A DNA stretch of 64,000 bases from Janthinobacterium sp. FW305-129. Its GTDB lineage: Bacteria > Pseudomonadota > Gammaproteobacteria > Burkholderiales > Burkholderiaceae_D. Position 1 is the first letter of the stretch. Each line of letters starts with the position of its first letter. A program made the translations under genes and the position numbers. This document shows positions 53,571-62,588 of this stretch, piece after piece. The notes below the pieces were generated by a model that was not told where the DNA came from, did not search any database, and saw only the letters and a list, made by a program, of their open reading frames with translations. The stretch is from assembly GCF_020858115.1 (NCBI RefSeq), contig NZ_JACYMM010000006.1, forward strand, positions 1 through 64,000, written 5' to 3'.

Positions 53571-55682
53571 ATGATGGGCGACCAGCAGAAACGTTTGCAG
53601 ATGGCACTGGAGGCGGCGCACATGGCCATCTGGGATTCGCGCATCGTCGATGGCCAGGTCATCGACGGCACGGTCAGCTGGTCGGCCAAGGGCGCTGCCT
53701 TGCTGGGCCTGGAGGAGCGCGCCCTGACGCAGCCGTTTCGCAGCTTTCTCGACTGCGTGCACGCCGGCGACCGCGACAAGGTGATCAAAGTGCTGCAGGA
53801 CGGCGTGCGCCGACGCGAAGGCTACGCCCTGCAATACCGCGTCGTCTGGCCCGACGGCAGCGAGCACTGGTTGGCGGCCAAGGCGCAAGTGTTCATGGAT
53901 GACGCCGGGCATCCCGAACGCACCCTGGGCATCATCTGGGATATCACCGAGCACATGGCGCGCGAGCTGATGATTGCCGAGCGCAAGGAACTGGCCGAAG
54001 TGACGCTCAGCTCCATCGGCGACGGCGTCATCACCACCGATCCGCAAGGCAAGACGCGCTACCTGAACCGCGTGGCCGAGCAGTTGACGGGCTGGAGCAA
54101 CGACATGGCGCGCGGCCTGGACATCGCCCAGACCATGCCGCTGGCCGACGAGCGCACGGGCGAAGCGCTCGAGCACGTGGCCCTGCGCTGCCTGCAACAG
54201 CGCCAGGCCATCGGCATTTCCCCCCGTGCGCAACTGGTCACGCGCGACGGCCGGCGCATCGCCATCGAGGAGTCGGCCGCGCCGATCTGGTCGCGCGACG
54301 GCGCCATCCTCGGCGCCGTCGTCGTGTTCCGCGACGTCAGCCACGAACGCAAGCTGAGCCAGCAACTGTCGTGGCAAGCCACGCACGACGCCCTGACGGG
54401 CCTGATCAACAGGCGAGAATTCGAACACCTGGTGGCCGGCGCCCTGCACACGGCCAAGCAGGACGGCCACGTGCATGCGCTGCTGTACCTGGACCTGGAC
54501 CAGTTCAAGGTCATCAACGACACCTGCGGCCACGGCGCCGGCGACGTGCTGCTGCAGCTGCTGGCCAAGATGCTGCAGGGGCGCATGCGCGACAGCGACA
54601 TCCTGGCGCGCCTGGGCGGCGACGAGCTGGGCGTGCTGCTGCCCCACTGTCCCCTCGAGCACGCGCGCCTGGTCGGCGAACAGCTGCGCCAGTCCATCCG
54701 CGAATTCCGCTTCGCCTGGGACGAACGCAGCTTCGAGCTGGGCGTGAGCATCGGCATCGTGGAAATCAACCAGGACAGCAAATCCATGAGCGAGCTGCTG
54801 AGCGCCGCCGACCAGGCTTGCTACCTGGCCAAGGAGCAGGGCCGCAACCGCCTGCATGTGTACCAGGAGTCCGACGTCATGCTGGCGCAGCGGCATGGCG
54901 AAATGCTGTGGATTTCACGCCTGAACGAAGCCTTCGAACACGATTATTTCCGCCTGTACGCCATGCCCATCGTGCACCTGCACGACCATCCCGAACACCA
55001 CGACGAAGTGCTGATCCGCATCCGCAACAGCAAGGGCGACCTGATCTTGCCGGGCGCCTTCATCCCCGCCGCCGAACGCTACGACATGATGCTGTCCATC
55101 GACCGCTGGGTGATTCGCGCCGTCTGCGCGCATATCCAGAGCGTGCGCGACAGCCTGCCGCCGCTCGAGGCGCTGGCCGAAAGCCGGCGCCGCAGCCCGG
55201 CCCTGTATTCCGTCAACCTGTCGGGCCTGTCGCTGGCCGATGCCGGCTTGCACGACTACATCACCGGGCAGTTCGTGCAGTTTGCGATTGCGCCCGAGCA
55301 AATCTGCTTTGAAATCACGGAAACGGCCGTCATCGCCAACCTGCCCAAGGCGCAAGTGTTCATGCGCCAGCTCAAGGCCCTGGGCTGCCGCTTTTCGCTC
55401 GACGACTTCGGCAGCGGCTTTTCCTCGTTCGGCTACCTGAAGGCCCTGCCCGTCGACTACCTGAAGATCGACGGCGTCTTCGTGCGCGACATCGCCACCA
55501 ACGCCATCAACCGCGCCATGGTCAAGGCCATCAATGAAGTGGGCCACGTGATGGGCCTGCAAACGGTGGCCGAATACGTGGAAGACGCGGAAACCCTGGC
55601 CATCATCCGCGAACTGGGCATCGATTACGCGCAAGGCTACGCCGTCGGCAGCCTGCGGCCGCTGACGGCGGGCGTGGATTAA
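53571..55682 (+). CDS. PAS-PAS-GGDEF-EAL cyclic-di-GMP protein
   Basis: 703 residues, no membrane segments. Two PAS domains (about 8-130 and 140-260), a GGDEF domain (about 265-430) and an EAL domain (about 445-695). The cyclase site reads GGDEL (349-353) instead of GGDEF. The phosphodiesterase site reads EVL (479-481) instead of EAL, but ETA, DDFGSGFSSFGYLKALPVD and KIDG are intact. It could make or break c-di-GMP or be a binding protein. The stop codon overlaps the first bases of the 160-bp repeat element. Confidence 0.92.
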   Translation: MMGDQQKRLQMALEAAHMAIWDSRIVDGQVIDGTVSWSAKGAALLGLEERALTQPFRSFLDCVHAGDRDKVIKVLQDGVRRREGYALQYRVVWPDGSEHWLAAKAQVFMDDAGHPERTLGIIWDITEHMARELMIAERKELAEVTLSSIGDGVITTDPQGKTRYLNRVAEQLTGWSNDMARGLDIAQTMPLADERTGEALEHVALRCLQQRQAIGISPRAQLVTRDGRRIAIEESAAPIWSRDGAILGAVVVFRDVSHERKLSQQLSWQATHDALTGLINRREFEHLVAGALHTAKQDGHVHALLYLDLDQFKVINDTCGHGAGDVLLQLLAKMLQGRMRDSDILARLGGDELGVLLPHCPLEHARLVGEQLRQSIREFRFAWDERSFELGVSIGIVEINQDSKSMSELLSAADQACYLAKEQGRNRLHVYQESDVMLAQRHGEMLWISRLNEAFEHDYFRLYAMPIVHLHDHPEHHDEVLIRIRNSKGDLILPGAFIPAAERYDMMLSIDRWVIRAVCAHIQSVRDSLPPLEALAESRRRSPALYSVNLSGLSLADAGLHDYITGQFVQFAIAPEQICFEITETAVIANLPKAQVFMRQLKALGCRFSLDDFGSGFSSFGYLKALPVDYLKIDGVFVRDIATNAINRAMVKAINEVGHVMGLQTVAEYVEDAETLAIIRELGIDYAQGYAVGSLRPLTAGVD

Positions 55683-55841
55683 GAGCCTATCCCGGTAGAT
55701 GAATACATCCCCTGCTGGCGCCCGTCAGAAGCGGGGACTGCGTTGCTCGTCGTCGCGTGGCTCGCCACGCGTCCTCCTCACGCCTTGTCCGCGCTCCTGA
55801 TGCGCTGCCAGCAGAAGACGCTCCCTACCGGGATAGGCTCT
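55682..55841. mobile_element. 160-bp element with 17-bp perfect terminal inverted repeats
   Basis: AGAGCCTATCCCGGTAG (55682-55698) is repeated as an exact complement at 55825-55841. Inside, CTGCTGGC/GCCAGCAG and an apical CGCGTGGC-TC-GCCACGCG stem let the whole element fold as one long hairpin. No coding capacity. It resembles a MITE-type or other non-autonomous element. No target duplication is clear. Only one copy was noticed in this window. Confidence 0.65.
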
Positions 55842-55925
55842 AAGCGCCGCCGACAACCAGTAGCTTTAAAACAATGCCGCATTGCTATCGCTAAATGCGT
55901 GCAAGCACGACCAATCTGGAGGATT

Positions 55926-55967
55926 TTGATCTACATCAATAAATTTGCGCAGGCGACTCCTTACACT
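55926..55967 (+). promoter_or_regulatory. FNR box with class II promoter
   Basis: TTGATCTACATCAA (55926-55939) is a perfect match to the FNR/Anr consensus TTGAT-n4-ATCAA. TACACT (55962-55967) is a -10 element, so the box centres about 41 bp before the expected start near 55974: the class II activator position. It would switch on the chemoreceptor, and possibly hemN-ccoI-ccoS, when oxygen falls. The stretch 55842-55925 holds nothing else I can name. Confidence 0.8.
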
Positions 55968-56038
55968 GATCTCCATTCTTGCAATCGTGCAAGTCTTACT
56001 CACCAATTGCTCATTTAACCGATCAGGAAGCCGCGACC

Positions 56039-57697
56039 ATGCGACAAAATTTGCCAGTGACTAACCGTGAAGTCCTCGTCTTGGACGATCAGGCCATCGT
56101 GTCGAAAACGGATATGAACGGCAATATCGTCTACGTGAATCCCTACTTCAGCCAGGTCAGCGGCTTCAGCGAGGCAGAGCTGCTCGGTTCGCCCCAGAAC
56201 ATCGTGCGCCACCCGGACATGCCGGCCGAAGCGTTTGCCGACCTGTGGGCCTCGATCCAGGCTGGCACGCCATGGACGGGCCTGGTCAAGAACCGCTGCA
56301 AGAACGGCGATTTCTACTGGGTGCGCGCCAACGTCACGCCCATCCGTGAAGCGGGCAAGACCATCGGCTACATGTCCGTGCGCGTGAAGGCGGACAAGGA
56401 CCAGGTGAAGGCGGCCGAGGAAGCCTATGCGGCCATCCGCAACAAGGAAGGCGGCAACATCGTCATCAAGCACGGGCAGATCGTGCGCCCGGGCCTGGCG
56501 CACCTGCTGCACAGCCTGACGCACATGTCGCTGAACCTGCGCATCTGGGCCGCCACCTCCATCGTCAACTGTTTGCAATTGCTGGTGTGCATCATCAGCC
56601 TGTTCGCCAGCGGCGGCAAGATCACCAATTACGCCATCTTCGGCGCCACCCTGTTCGGCTTCCTGATCAACGTCTTCCTCTGGTACACCTTGCGCATGTC
56701 CGTGCTCCAGCCGCTGGGCAAGGCATTGAACGGCGCGCGCGCGATTGCCGCCGGCGACCTGTCGGGCAGTTTCGAAACGGACAGCACGGATGAAATGGGG
56801 CAATTGCTGCGCGCGCTGCAGCAAATGAACAGCAACCTGATCGCCACCATCCGCGACGTGCGCATCAACGTGGAAACCATGGCCGTGGCCACCAAGCAAA
56901 TCGCCGTCGGCAATATGGACCTGTCGGGCCGCACGGAATCGCAGGCGGCCAGCCTGGAAGAGACGGCGTCGAGCATCGAGGAATTCTCGTCGACCGTGAA
57001 ACAGAACGCGGACAACTCGGTGCAGGCCAATGAACTGGCCGTGGCCGCCTCGAAAGTGGCGGTGCAGGGCGGCGAAATCGTTGCCGAAGTGATCACCACC
57101 ATGGACGACATCAATACCTCGTCGAAGAAGATCGTCGACATCATCGGCCTGATCGAAGGCATCGCCTTCCAGACCAACATCCTGGCCCTGAACGCGGCCG
57201 TGGAAGCGGCGCGCGCCGGCGAGCAGGGCAGGGGCTTCGCCGTGGTGGCGGGCGAAGTGCGCAACCTGGCGCAGCGCTCGTCCGTGGCGGCCAAGGACAT
57301 CAAGCAGCTGATTGAAATTTCCGTCGGCAAGGTGGGCGCCGGCATGCTGCAGGTAAACCGCGCCGGCGCCACCATGGAGCAGGTGGTCAGCTCCGTCAAG
57401 CAAGTGACGGCCATCATGCAGGAAATTTCCATCGCCTCGCGCGAGCAGAGCATCGGCGTCGACCAGGTCAACCAGGCCATCGCCCACATGGACCAGGTGA
57501 CGCAGCAGAACGCGGCCCTGGTGGAAGAAGCCGCCGCGGCCGCCACGCGCCTGGCGGAAGAAGCGGCCAGCCTGTCGCAAGCCGTGAGCCTGTTCAATTT
57601 CGGCAAGATGCCGCCACCGCGCCGCGTTGCCATGCCCGGCGGCAAATCGGGTGCCGCAAACGCCGGCAAACCCGCCATGAAACGCCTGGCCGCCTAA
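56039..57697 (+). CDS. Aer-like chemoreceptor with N-terminal PAS domain
   Basis: 552 residues from the ATG at 56039. N-terminal PAS domain (about 15-125; [35 protein letters not shown]) as in Aer, which binds FAD and reads redox state. Two close membrane helices (about 165-220), a HAMP segment, then the methyl-accepting domain with hairpin tip [20 protein letters not shown]. It steers swimming by energy state. Placed behind an FNR box and before hemN, which fits a micro-oxic programme. Confidence 0.9.
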   Translation: MRQNLPVTNREVLVLDDQAIVSKTDMNGNIVYVNPYFSQVSGFSEAELLGSPQNIVRHPDMPAEAFADLWASIQAGTPWTGLVKNRCKNGDFYWVRANVTPIREAGKTIGYMSVRVKADKDQVKAAEEAYAAIRNKEGGNIVIKHGQIVRPGLAHLLHSLTHMSLNLRIWAATSIVNCLQLLVCIISLFASGGKITNYAIFGATLFGFLINVFLWYTLRMSVLQPLGKALNGARAIAAGDLSGSFETDSTDEMGQLLRALQQMNSNLIATIRDVRINVETMAVATKQIAVGNMDLSGRTESQAASLEETASSIEEFSSTVKQNADNSVQANELAVAASKVAVQGGEIVAEVITTMDDINTSSKKIVDIIGLIEGIAFQTNILALNAAVEAARAGEQGRGFAVVAGEVRNLAQRSSVAAKDIKQLIEISVGKVGAGMLQVNRAGATMEQVVSSVKQVTAIMQEISIASREQSIGVDQVNQAIAHMDQVTQQNAALVEEAAAAATRLAEEAASLSQAVSLFNFGKMPPPRRVAMPGGKSGAANAGKPAMKRLAA

Positions 57698-57722
57698 ACC
57701 TTTCAAGACATCAAAACACATC

Positions 57723-59171
57723 ATGCCTACACTACTCAGCAGTGCTTCCGCCGAACTCGATGCGGTCGTCGAATTCGACCCGGTCATCATCGGCAAGATG
57801 AGCCAGTCCGGCCCCCGCTACACGTCGTATCCGACCGCCGACCGTTTCAATGCCGAATTTGGCTACGGCAACTTCCTCGAAGCGCTGGCCGCACTGCGCA
57901 TGCGCGGCGGCCGCCGTCCGCTGTCGCTGTACGTGCACGTGCCGTTCTGCGACACCCTGTGCTACTACTGCGCCTGCAACAAGATCATCACGAAAGACCG
58001 CAGCAAGGCCGCTACCTACCTCAGCTACCTGAAGCAGGAAATCGCCATGCAGGGCAAGCTGTTTGCCGGCATGAACCACATCGAACAGCTGCATTTCGGC
58101 GGCGGCACGCCGACTTACCTGAGCGAAAAGCAGATGGACGAGCTGATGACCCACCTGCGCCAGCATTTCGAGTTCGCTTCCGATGAAGACGGCGAATATT
58201 CGATCGAAATCGACCCGCGCACCGTGTCGCGCGAGCGCGTGTTTTCGCTGCGCGCGCAAGGCTTTAATCGCATCAGCCTGGGCGTGCAGGATTTCGACGC
58301 GGACGTGCAAAAAGCCGTCAACCGCATCCAGCCGGAAGCGGAAACGGTGGCCATCATGCAGGCGGCGCGCGACGCGGGCTTCCGCTCGATCAGCATAGAC
58401 CTGATCTACGGTTTACCCAAGCAAAGCCTGGAGACGATGACGGAAACCTTGCGCAAGGTCATATCGGCCAGCCCCGACCGCATCGCCCTGTACCACTACG
58501 CGCACATGCCGCACCTGTTCAAGCCGCAGCGCCGCATCCTCGACGCCGACATGCCCGACAGCGCCACCAAGCTGGCCATGCTGGGCCTGTGCATCGCGCG
58601 CCTGACGGCCGCCGGCTACGTCTACATCGGCATGGACCATTTCGCCAAGCCGACGGACAACCTGGCCGTGGCGCAGCGCCAGGGCCGTTTGCACCGCAAC
58701 TTCCAGGGATACTCGACGCGCGCGGAAGCGGACCTGATCGCCTGCGGCGTGTCGGCCATCAGCTCCGTCGGCGCCGTCTACAGCCAGAATGAAAAGACGC
58801 TCGACGCGTACTACGAAAAACTCGACGAAGGCGTGCTGCCGATCGCGCGCGGCATCAAGCTCGATACGGATGATTTATTGCGCCGCATCATCATCCAGAT
58901 GCTGATGTGCAACTTCGAATTGTCGATCGCCACCATCGAGCAGGCGCACCCCGTCAAGTTCCGCAGCTATTTCGCCGCCGAGCTGGAAAAGCTGCGCGAA
59001 CTGGCGCGCGACGGCTTGCTCGTCATCGAGGAAGACTGGCTGACAGTGACGCCGAAAGGACGCTTGCTGATCCGCAATATCTGCATGGTCTTCGACCGCT
59101 ACCTGACCCTGGCCCGGGCCAACGCCACGCCGGATGCGCCGCAGCCGCTGCGCTACTCGAAAACGGTGTAA
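57723..59171 (+). CDS. hemN: Oxygen-independent coproporphyrinogen III dehydrogenase
   Basis: 482 residues. Radical SAM cluster Cys76/Cys80/Cys83 (with Cys85 next): PFCDTLCYYCAC. PRYTSYPTADRF is the HemN start, HFGGGTPTYLS follows and FQGYST is near the C-terminal third. It converts coproporphyrinogen III to protoporphyrinogen IX without oxygen. 25 bp after the chemoreceptor gene, so probably one transcript under FNR. Confidence 0.95.
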   Translation: MPTLLSSASAELDAVVEFDPVIIGKMSQSGPRYTSYPTADRFNAEFGYGNFLEALAALRMRGGRRPLSLYVHVPFCDTLCYYCACNKIITKDRSKAATYLSYLKQEIAMQGKLFAGMNHIEQLHFGGGTPTYLSEKQMDELMTHLRQHFEFASDEDGEYSIEIDPRTVSRERVFSLRAQGFNRISLGVQDFDADVQKAVNRIQPEAETVAIMQAARDAGFRSISIDLIYGLPKQSLETMTETLRKVISASPDRIALYHYAHMPHLFKPQRRILDADMPDSATKLAMLGLCIARLTAAGYVYIGMDHFAKPTDNLAVAQRQGRLHRNFQGYSTRAEADLIACGVSAISSVGAVYSQNEKTLDAYYEKLDEGVLPIARGIKLDTDDLLRRIIIQMLMCNFELSIATIEQAHPVKFRSYFAAELEKLRELARDGLLVIEEDWLTVTPKGRLLIRNICMVFDRYLTLARANATPDAPQPLRYSKTV

Positions 59172-59180
59172 CGCCGCCCG

Positions 59181-59951
59181 ATGAACGCCCTGAGCCTCCT
59201 GCCGCTGTTCATGGTCGGCCTGGCCGGCAGCGTACACTGCATCGGCATGTGCGGCGGCATCGTCGGCGCCCTGTCGATCAGCGGCGGCGCACCGGCGGCG
59301 CCGGCCCGCCCCGTGATCGCCATCGCCGTGGCGCGCCCGGCATTGCAGACAACCGTGCAGGCTAACGTCCTGCGCGTGCTGGCCTACAACGGCGGGCGCA
59401 TAGCCAGCTACATGCTGGCCGGCGCACTGGCCGGCAGCCTGGCGGGCGCCGGCATGCTGCACCTCGCTTCCCTGCAAGTGGCCGGCTACTGGCTGGCCAA
59501 CCTGATGCTGGTGGCTTTGGGCCTGTACCTGATGGATGCCTGGCGCGGCCTGGCCCATCTGGAAGCGGCCGGCAACGTCGTCTGGCGCCGCGTGCGGCCC
59601 CTGCTGAAACCGCTGATGCCGATGGATACCCCGCTAAAAGCGCTGGCCGTGGGCGGCCTGTGGGGCTGGGTGCCGTGCGGCATGGTCTACAGCGCGCTGC
59701 TGACGGCTATGATGCAAGGCTCGGCCCTGAGCGGCGCGGCCGCCATGGGCGCCTTCGGCCTGGGCACCCTGCCCACCCTGCTGGGCATGGGCTTGCTGGG
59801 CACGCGGCTGCGCACGCAGATGCAGCGCCGCCCCGTGCGCATCGCCAGCGGCGTGCTGGTGCTGGGCTTTGGCCTGCTGGGCCTGTTGCGCGCCGCGAAT
59901 GGCGTCTCGCTGGGCTGGCTCGACGCCCTGTGCGTCACGGGCCATCCATGA
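59181..59951 (+). CDS. SafE/TauE-type membrane protein, cbb3 oxidase assembly region
   Basis: 256 residues, six or so helices, with the start PLFMVGLAGSVHCIGMCGGIVGALS typical of the DsbD_2/urease accessory UreH-like family. Proteins of this type lie beside ccoI-ccoS in many betaproteobacteria, with a proposed role in copper or cytochrome assembly. Operonic: nine bases after hemN and 22 bases before ccoI. Confidence 0.85.
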   Translation: MNALSLLPLFMVGLAGSVHCIGMCGGIVGALSISGGAPAAPARPVIAIAVARPALQTTVQANVLRVLAYNGGRIASYMLAGALAGSLAGAGMLHLASLQVAGYWLANLMLVALGLYLMDAWRGLAHLEAAGNVVWRRVRPLLKPLMPMDTPLKALAVGGLWGWVPCGMVYSALLTAMMQGSALSGAAAMGAFGLGTLPTLLGMGLLGTRLRTQMQRRPVRIASGVLVLGFGLLGLLRAANGVSLGWLDALCVTGHP

Positions 59952-59973
59952 AAAGACGCATGAAAACAAACCT

Positions 59974-62403
59974 ATGAATGCTGTTTTACAACCCTCCGCC
60001 TGTTTCCATTGCGGCTTGCCCGTGCCAAGCGGCTCGAACTGGAACGTCACCATCGACGACGTGCCGCGCGCCATGTGCTGCCCCGGCTGCGAAGCGGTGG
60101 CGCAAACCATCGTCGACATCGGCCAGAGCGCGTATTACCGCGACCGCGACGAGTACGCCGTCAACGCGGCCGGCGCCGCCATGGTGCCGCCCGAACTGCG
60201 TTTGTACAGCAATGACGACGCGCAATTCGCGCGCGACGCCAGCAGTTGCGAGGCGACGCTGTCCGTCGAAGGCATCCGCTGCGCCGCCTGCGTCTGGCTG
60301 ATCGAGCGTCAATTGACGCGCCTGCCCGGCGTGCAGGCGGCCAGCCTGAACGTCGCCACGGAGCGCCTGTACGTGCGCTGGAGCCGCGCCGAATGCGAGC
60401 CGGGCGACATCCTGCAAGCCGTGCGGCAAGTCGGCTACACGGCCTATCCGTACGACGCCGTGCGCCATGGCGAACGCCTGCAAAAGGCCAGCAAGACCCT
60501 GGGCCGCCAGCTGTTCGTGGCCGGCCTGTCGATGATGCAGGTCATGATGTACGTGGCGCCTTCCTATCTGGCGGCCGAGGATGGCACGCTGGACGAGAAT
60601 ATGGCCAGCCTGATGCGCTGGGCCAGCCTGCTGCTGACCTTGCCGGCCATCTGCTACTCGGCCATGCCGTTTTTCCAGGGCGCCTGGGCCAGCCTGCGCG
60701 CACGCACCCTGGGCATGGACGTGCCCGTGGCGCTGGGCATCCTGGCGGCCTTCTTCGGCAGCCTGGTGGCGACCTTTACGGGACGCGGCGAGGTGTATTA
60801 CGACTCGGCCACGATGTTCATCTTCCTGCTGCTGTGCAGCCGCTATTTCGAGCTGCAGGCGCGCCGCAAGGCGGCCTCGGCGCTGGAACGGCTGCAGCAC
60901 GCCTTGCCCGCGTCCGCCTCGCTGATGGCGGGCTTCCCGGCCAACCGCGCCACCACCCTGGTGCCGGCCGGCAGCCTGGCCGTCGGTGACATCATCTTGG
61001 TGAAACCGGGCGAGGCGATCGCCGCCGACAGCGTCATCATCGAAGGCACGAGCGCGCTCGATTTATCGCTGCTGACGGGCGAGAGCGCGGCGCAGCGCAG
61101 GAAAACGGGCGAGCGGGTGCCGGGCGGGGCCATCAACGCCAGCGCGGCATTGATATTGCGCGTGCTCAAGCCGGCGCGCGAAAGTACCTTGTCCGACCTG
61201 CTGAAACTGATCGAGCGGGCCGGCAGCGGCAAGCCGCAGATCGCGCAGTGGGCCGATAAAGTGGCGGCCTGGTTCGTGCTGGGACTGCTGCTGTTCGCCG
61301 TCGCCGTGTTCGCCTTCTGGAGCTGGCATGATCCGGCGCAAGCGTGGCCCGTGGCGATTGCCGTGCTGGTCGTGTCCTGCCCCTGCGCGCTGTCTCTCGC
61401 CACGCCGACGGCGCTGGCGGCCGCCACCGACAGCCTGCTGCGGCGCGGCGTGCTGATCGTCCAGCCGCACGTGCTCGAAACCCTGCACCGCGCCACCCAC
61501 ATCGTCTTCGACAAGACGGGAACATTGACGCTGGGCCGGCCCGTGCTCAAGCAGATCGAGGGCCTGGACGGCATGACGGAAGACGATTGCCTGCAGGTGG
61601 CCGCCGCGCTGGAAGCGGGCAGCGCCCATCCGCTGGCGCAGGCGATCCTGGCAGCAGCGGGAGAAACACCGCGCATGCTTGCGGAACAATTACAGGAAGT
61701 GCAGGGCCAGGGCCTGGAGGGTATCGTCGACGGCGTGCGCTACCGCCTGGGCAATGCGGCCTTTGTCGCCGCCGTCGCCGGCCCGCCGCTGGGCGACACG
61801 GCCGTCGGCATGCAGGGCATGACGCCGCTGTACCTGGGCACGCAGGGCCGGTGGCTGACGCGCTTCCTGCTCAGCGATGCGCTGCGCCCGGAAGCGCGCG
61901 ACGTCGTCGCGTATTTCCACCGGCGCGGCAAGCAAGTCGTGCTGCTGAGCGGCGACCAGGAAGCGCTGACGCAAAGCGTGGCGGCGGAGCTGGGCATCGC
62001 CACGGCCTGCGGCGAATGCCTGCCCGATGAAAAGCTCGATTTCGTGCAGCAATTGCAGGCGACGGGCGCCGTCGTGGCGATGGTCGGCGACGGCATCAAC
62101 GACGCCGCCGTGCTGAGCGGCGCCGACGTCTCCTTCGCCATGGGTTCCGGCGCCGCGCTGGCGCAAGCCCATGCGGACACGGTGCTGCTGTCGAGCCAAT
62201 TGGTCTCCGTGCTCGACACGGCGAAGACGGCGGCGCGCAGCATGCGCATCATCCGCGAGAACCTGGGCTGGGCCACGCTGTACAATCTGACGGCCATCCC
62301 GGCCGCCGCGCTGGGCTTTTTAAACCCCTGGCTGTCCGGCGTCGGCATGGCTGCCAGCTCGGCCGTCGTCATCGCCAACGCCCTGCGCCTGCGGAAAGCC
62401 TGA
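59974..62403 (+). CDS. ccoI: Copper-translocating P1B ATPase for cbb3 oxidase assembly
   Basis: 809 residues. N-terminal zinc-ribbon-like CFHCGLP with CCPGCEAVAQ, an HMA domain with GIRCAACVWLIERQL, eight membrane helices with the CPC metal site (VVSCPCALSLATP), phosphorylation site DKTGTLTLG and hinge GDGINDAAVL. CcoI/FixI supplies copper to cytochrome cbb3 oxidase. ATG at 59974 is used; the frame is open earlier. Followed two bases later by ccoS. Confidence 0.94.
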   Translation: MNAVLQPSACFHCGLPVPSGSNWNVTIDDVPRAMCCPGCEAVAQTIVDIGQSAYYRDRDEYAVNAAGAAMVPPELRLYSNDDAQFARDASSCEATLSVEGIRCAACVWLIERQLTRLPGVQAASLNVATERLYVRWSRAECEPGDILQAVRQVGYTAYPYDAVRHGERLQKASKTLGRQLFVAGLSMMQVMMYVAPSYLAAEDGTLDENMASLMRWASLLLTLPAICYSAMPFFQGAWASLRARTLGMDVPVALGILAAFFGSLVATFTGRGEVYYDSATMFIFLLLCSRYFELQARRKAASALERLQHALPASASLMAGFPANRATTLVPAGSLAVGDIILVKPGEAIAADSVIIEGTSALDLSLLTGESAAQRRKTGERVPGGAINASAALILRVLKPARESTLSDLLKLIERAGSGKPQIAQWADKVAAWFVLGLLLFAVAVFAFWSWHDPAQAWPVAIAVLVVSCPCALSLATPTALAAATDSLLRRGVLIVQPHVLETLHRATHIVFDKTGTLTLGRPVLKQIEGLDGMTEDDCLQVAAALEAGSAHPLAQAILAAAGETPRMLAEQLQEVQGQGLEGIVDGVRYRLGNAAFVAAVAGPPLGDTAVGMQGMTPLYLGTQGRWLTRFLLSDALRPEARDVVAYFHRRGKQVVLLSGDQEALTQSVAAELGIATACGECLPDEKLDFVQQLQATGAVVAMVGDGINDAAVLSGADVSFAMGSGAALAQAHADTVLLSSQLVSVLDTAKTAARSMRIIRENLGWATLYNLTAIPAAALGFLNPWLSGVGMAASSAVVIANALRLRKA

Positions 62404-62405
62404 AC

Positions 62406-62588
62406 ATGGAAGCACTGTATCTCCTCATCCCCTTGAGCGTCGTGGTCGTCTTCATCGCGCTGTGGGTGTATTTCACGGCCTCGGACAGCGGCCAGTTCGA
62501 CGACCTCGTCGGACCGGGCCTGCGCGTGCTGCAGGACGACGATACGCCGCCGGAAGCGGCCGCCCCGCCCGCGCCTCAGCGCGAATAG
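62406..62588 (+). CDS. ccoS: cbb3-type cytochrome oxidase assembly protein CcoS
   Basis: 60 residues, normal for CcoS. One N-terminal helix (LIPLSVVVVFIALWVYFTA) and the signature SGQFDDLVGPGLRVLQDDD. Two bases after ccoI. Its last 13 bp overlap the convergent lipoprotein gene. No ccoNOQP operon is present on this side within the window. Confidence 0.92.
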   Translation: MEALYLLIPLSVVVVFIALWVYFTASDSGQFDDLVGPGLRVLQDDDTPPEAAAPPAPQRE

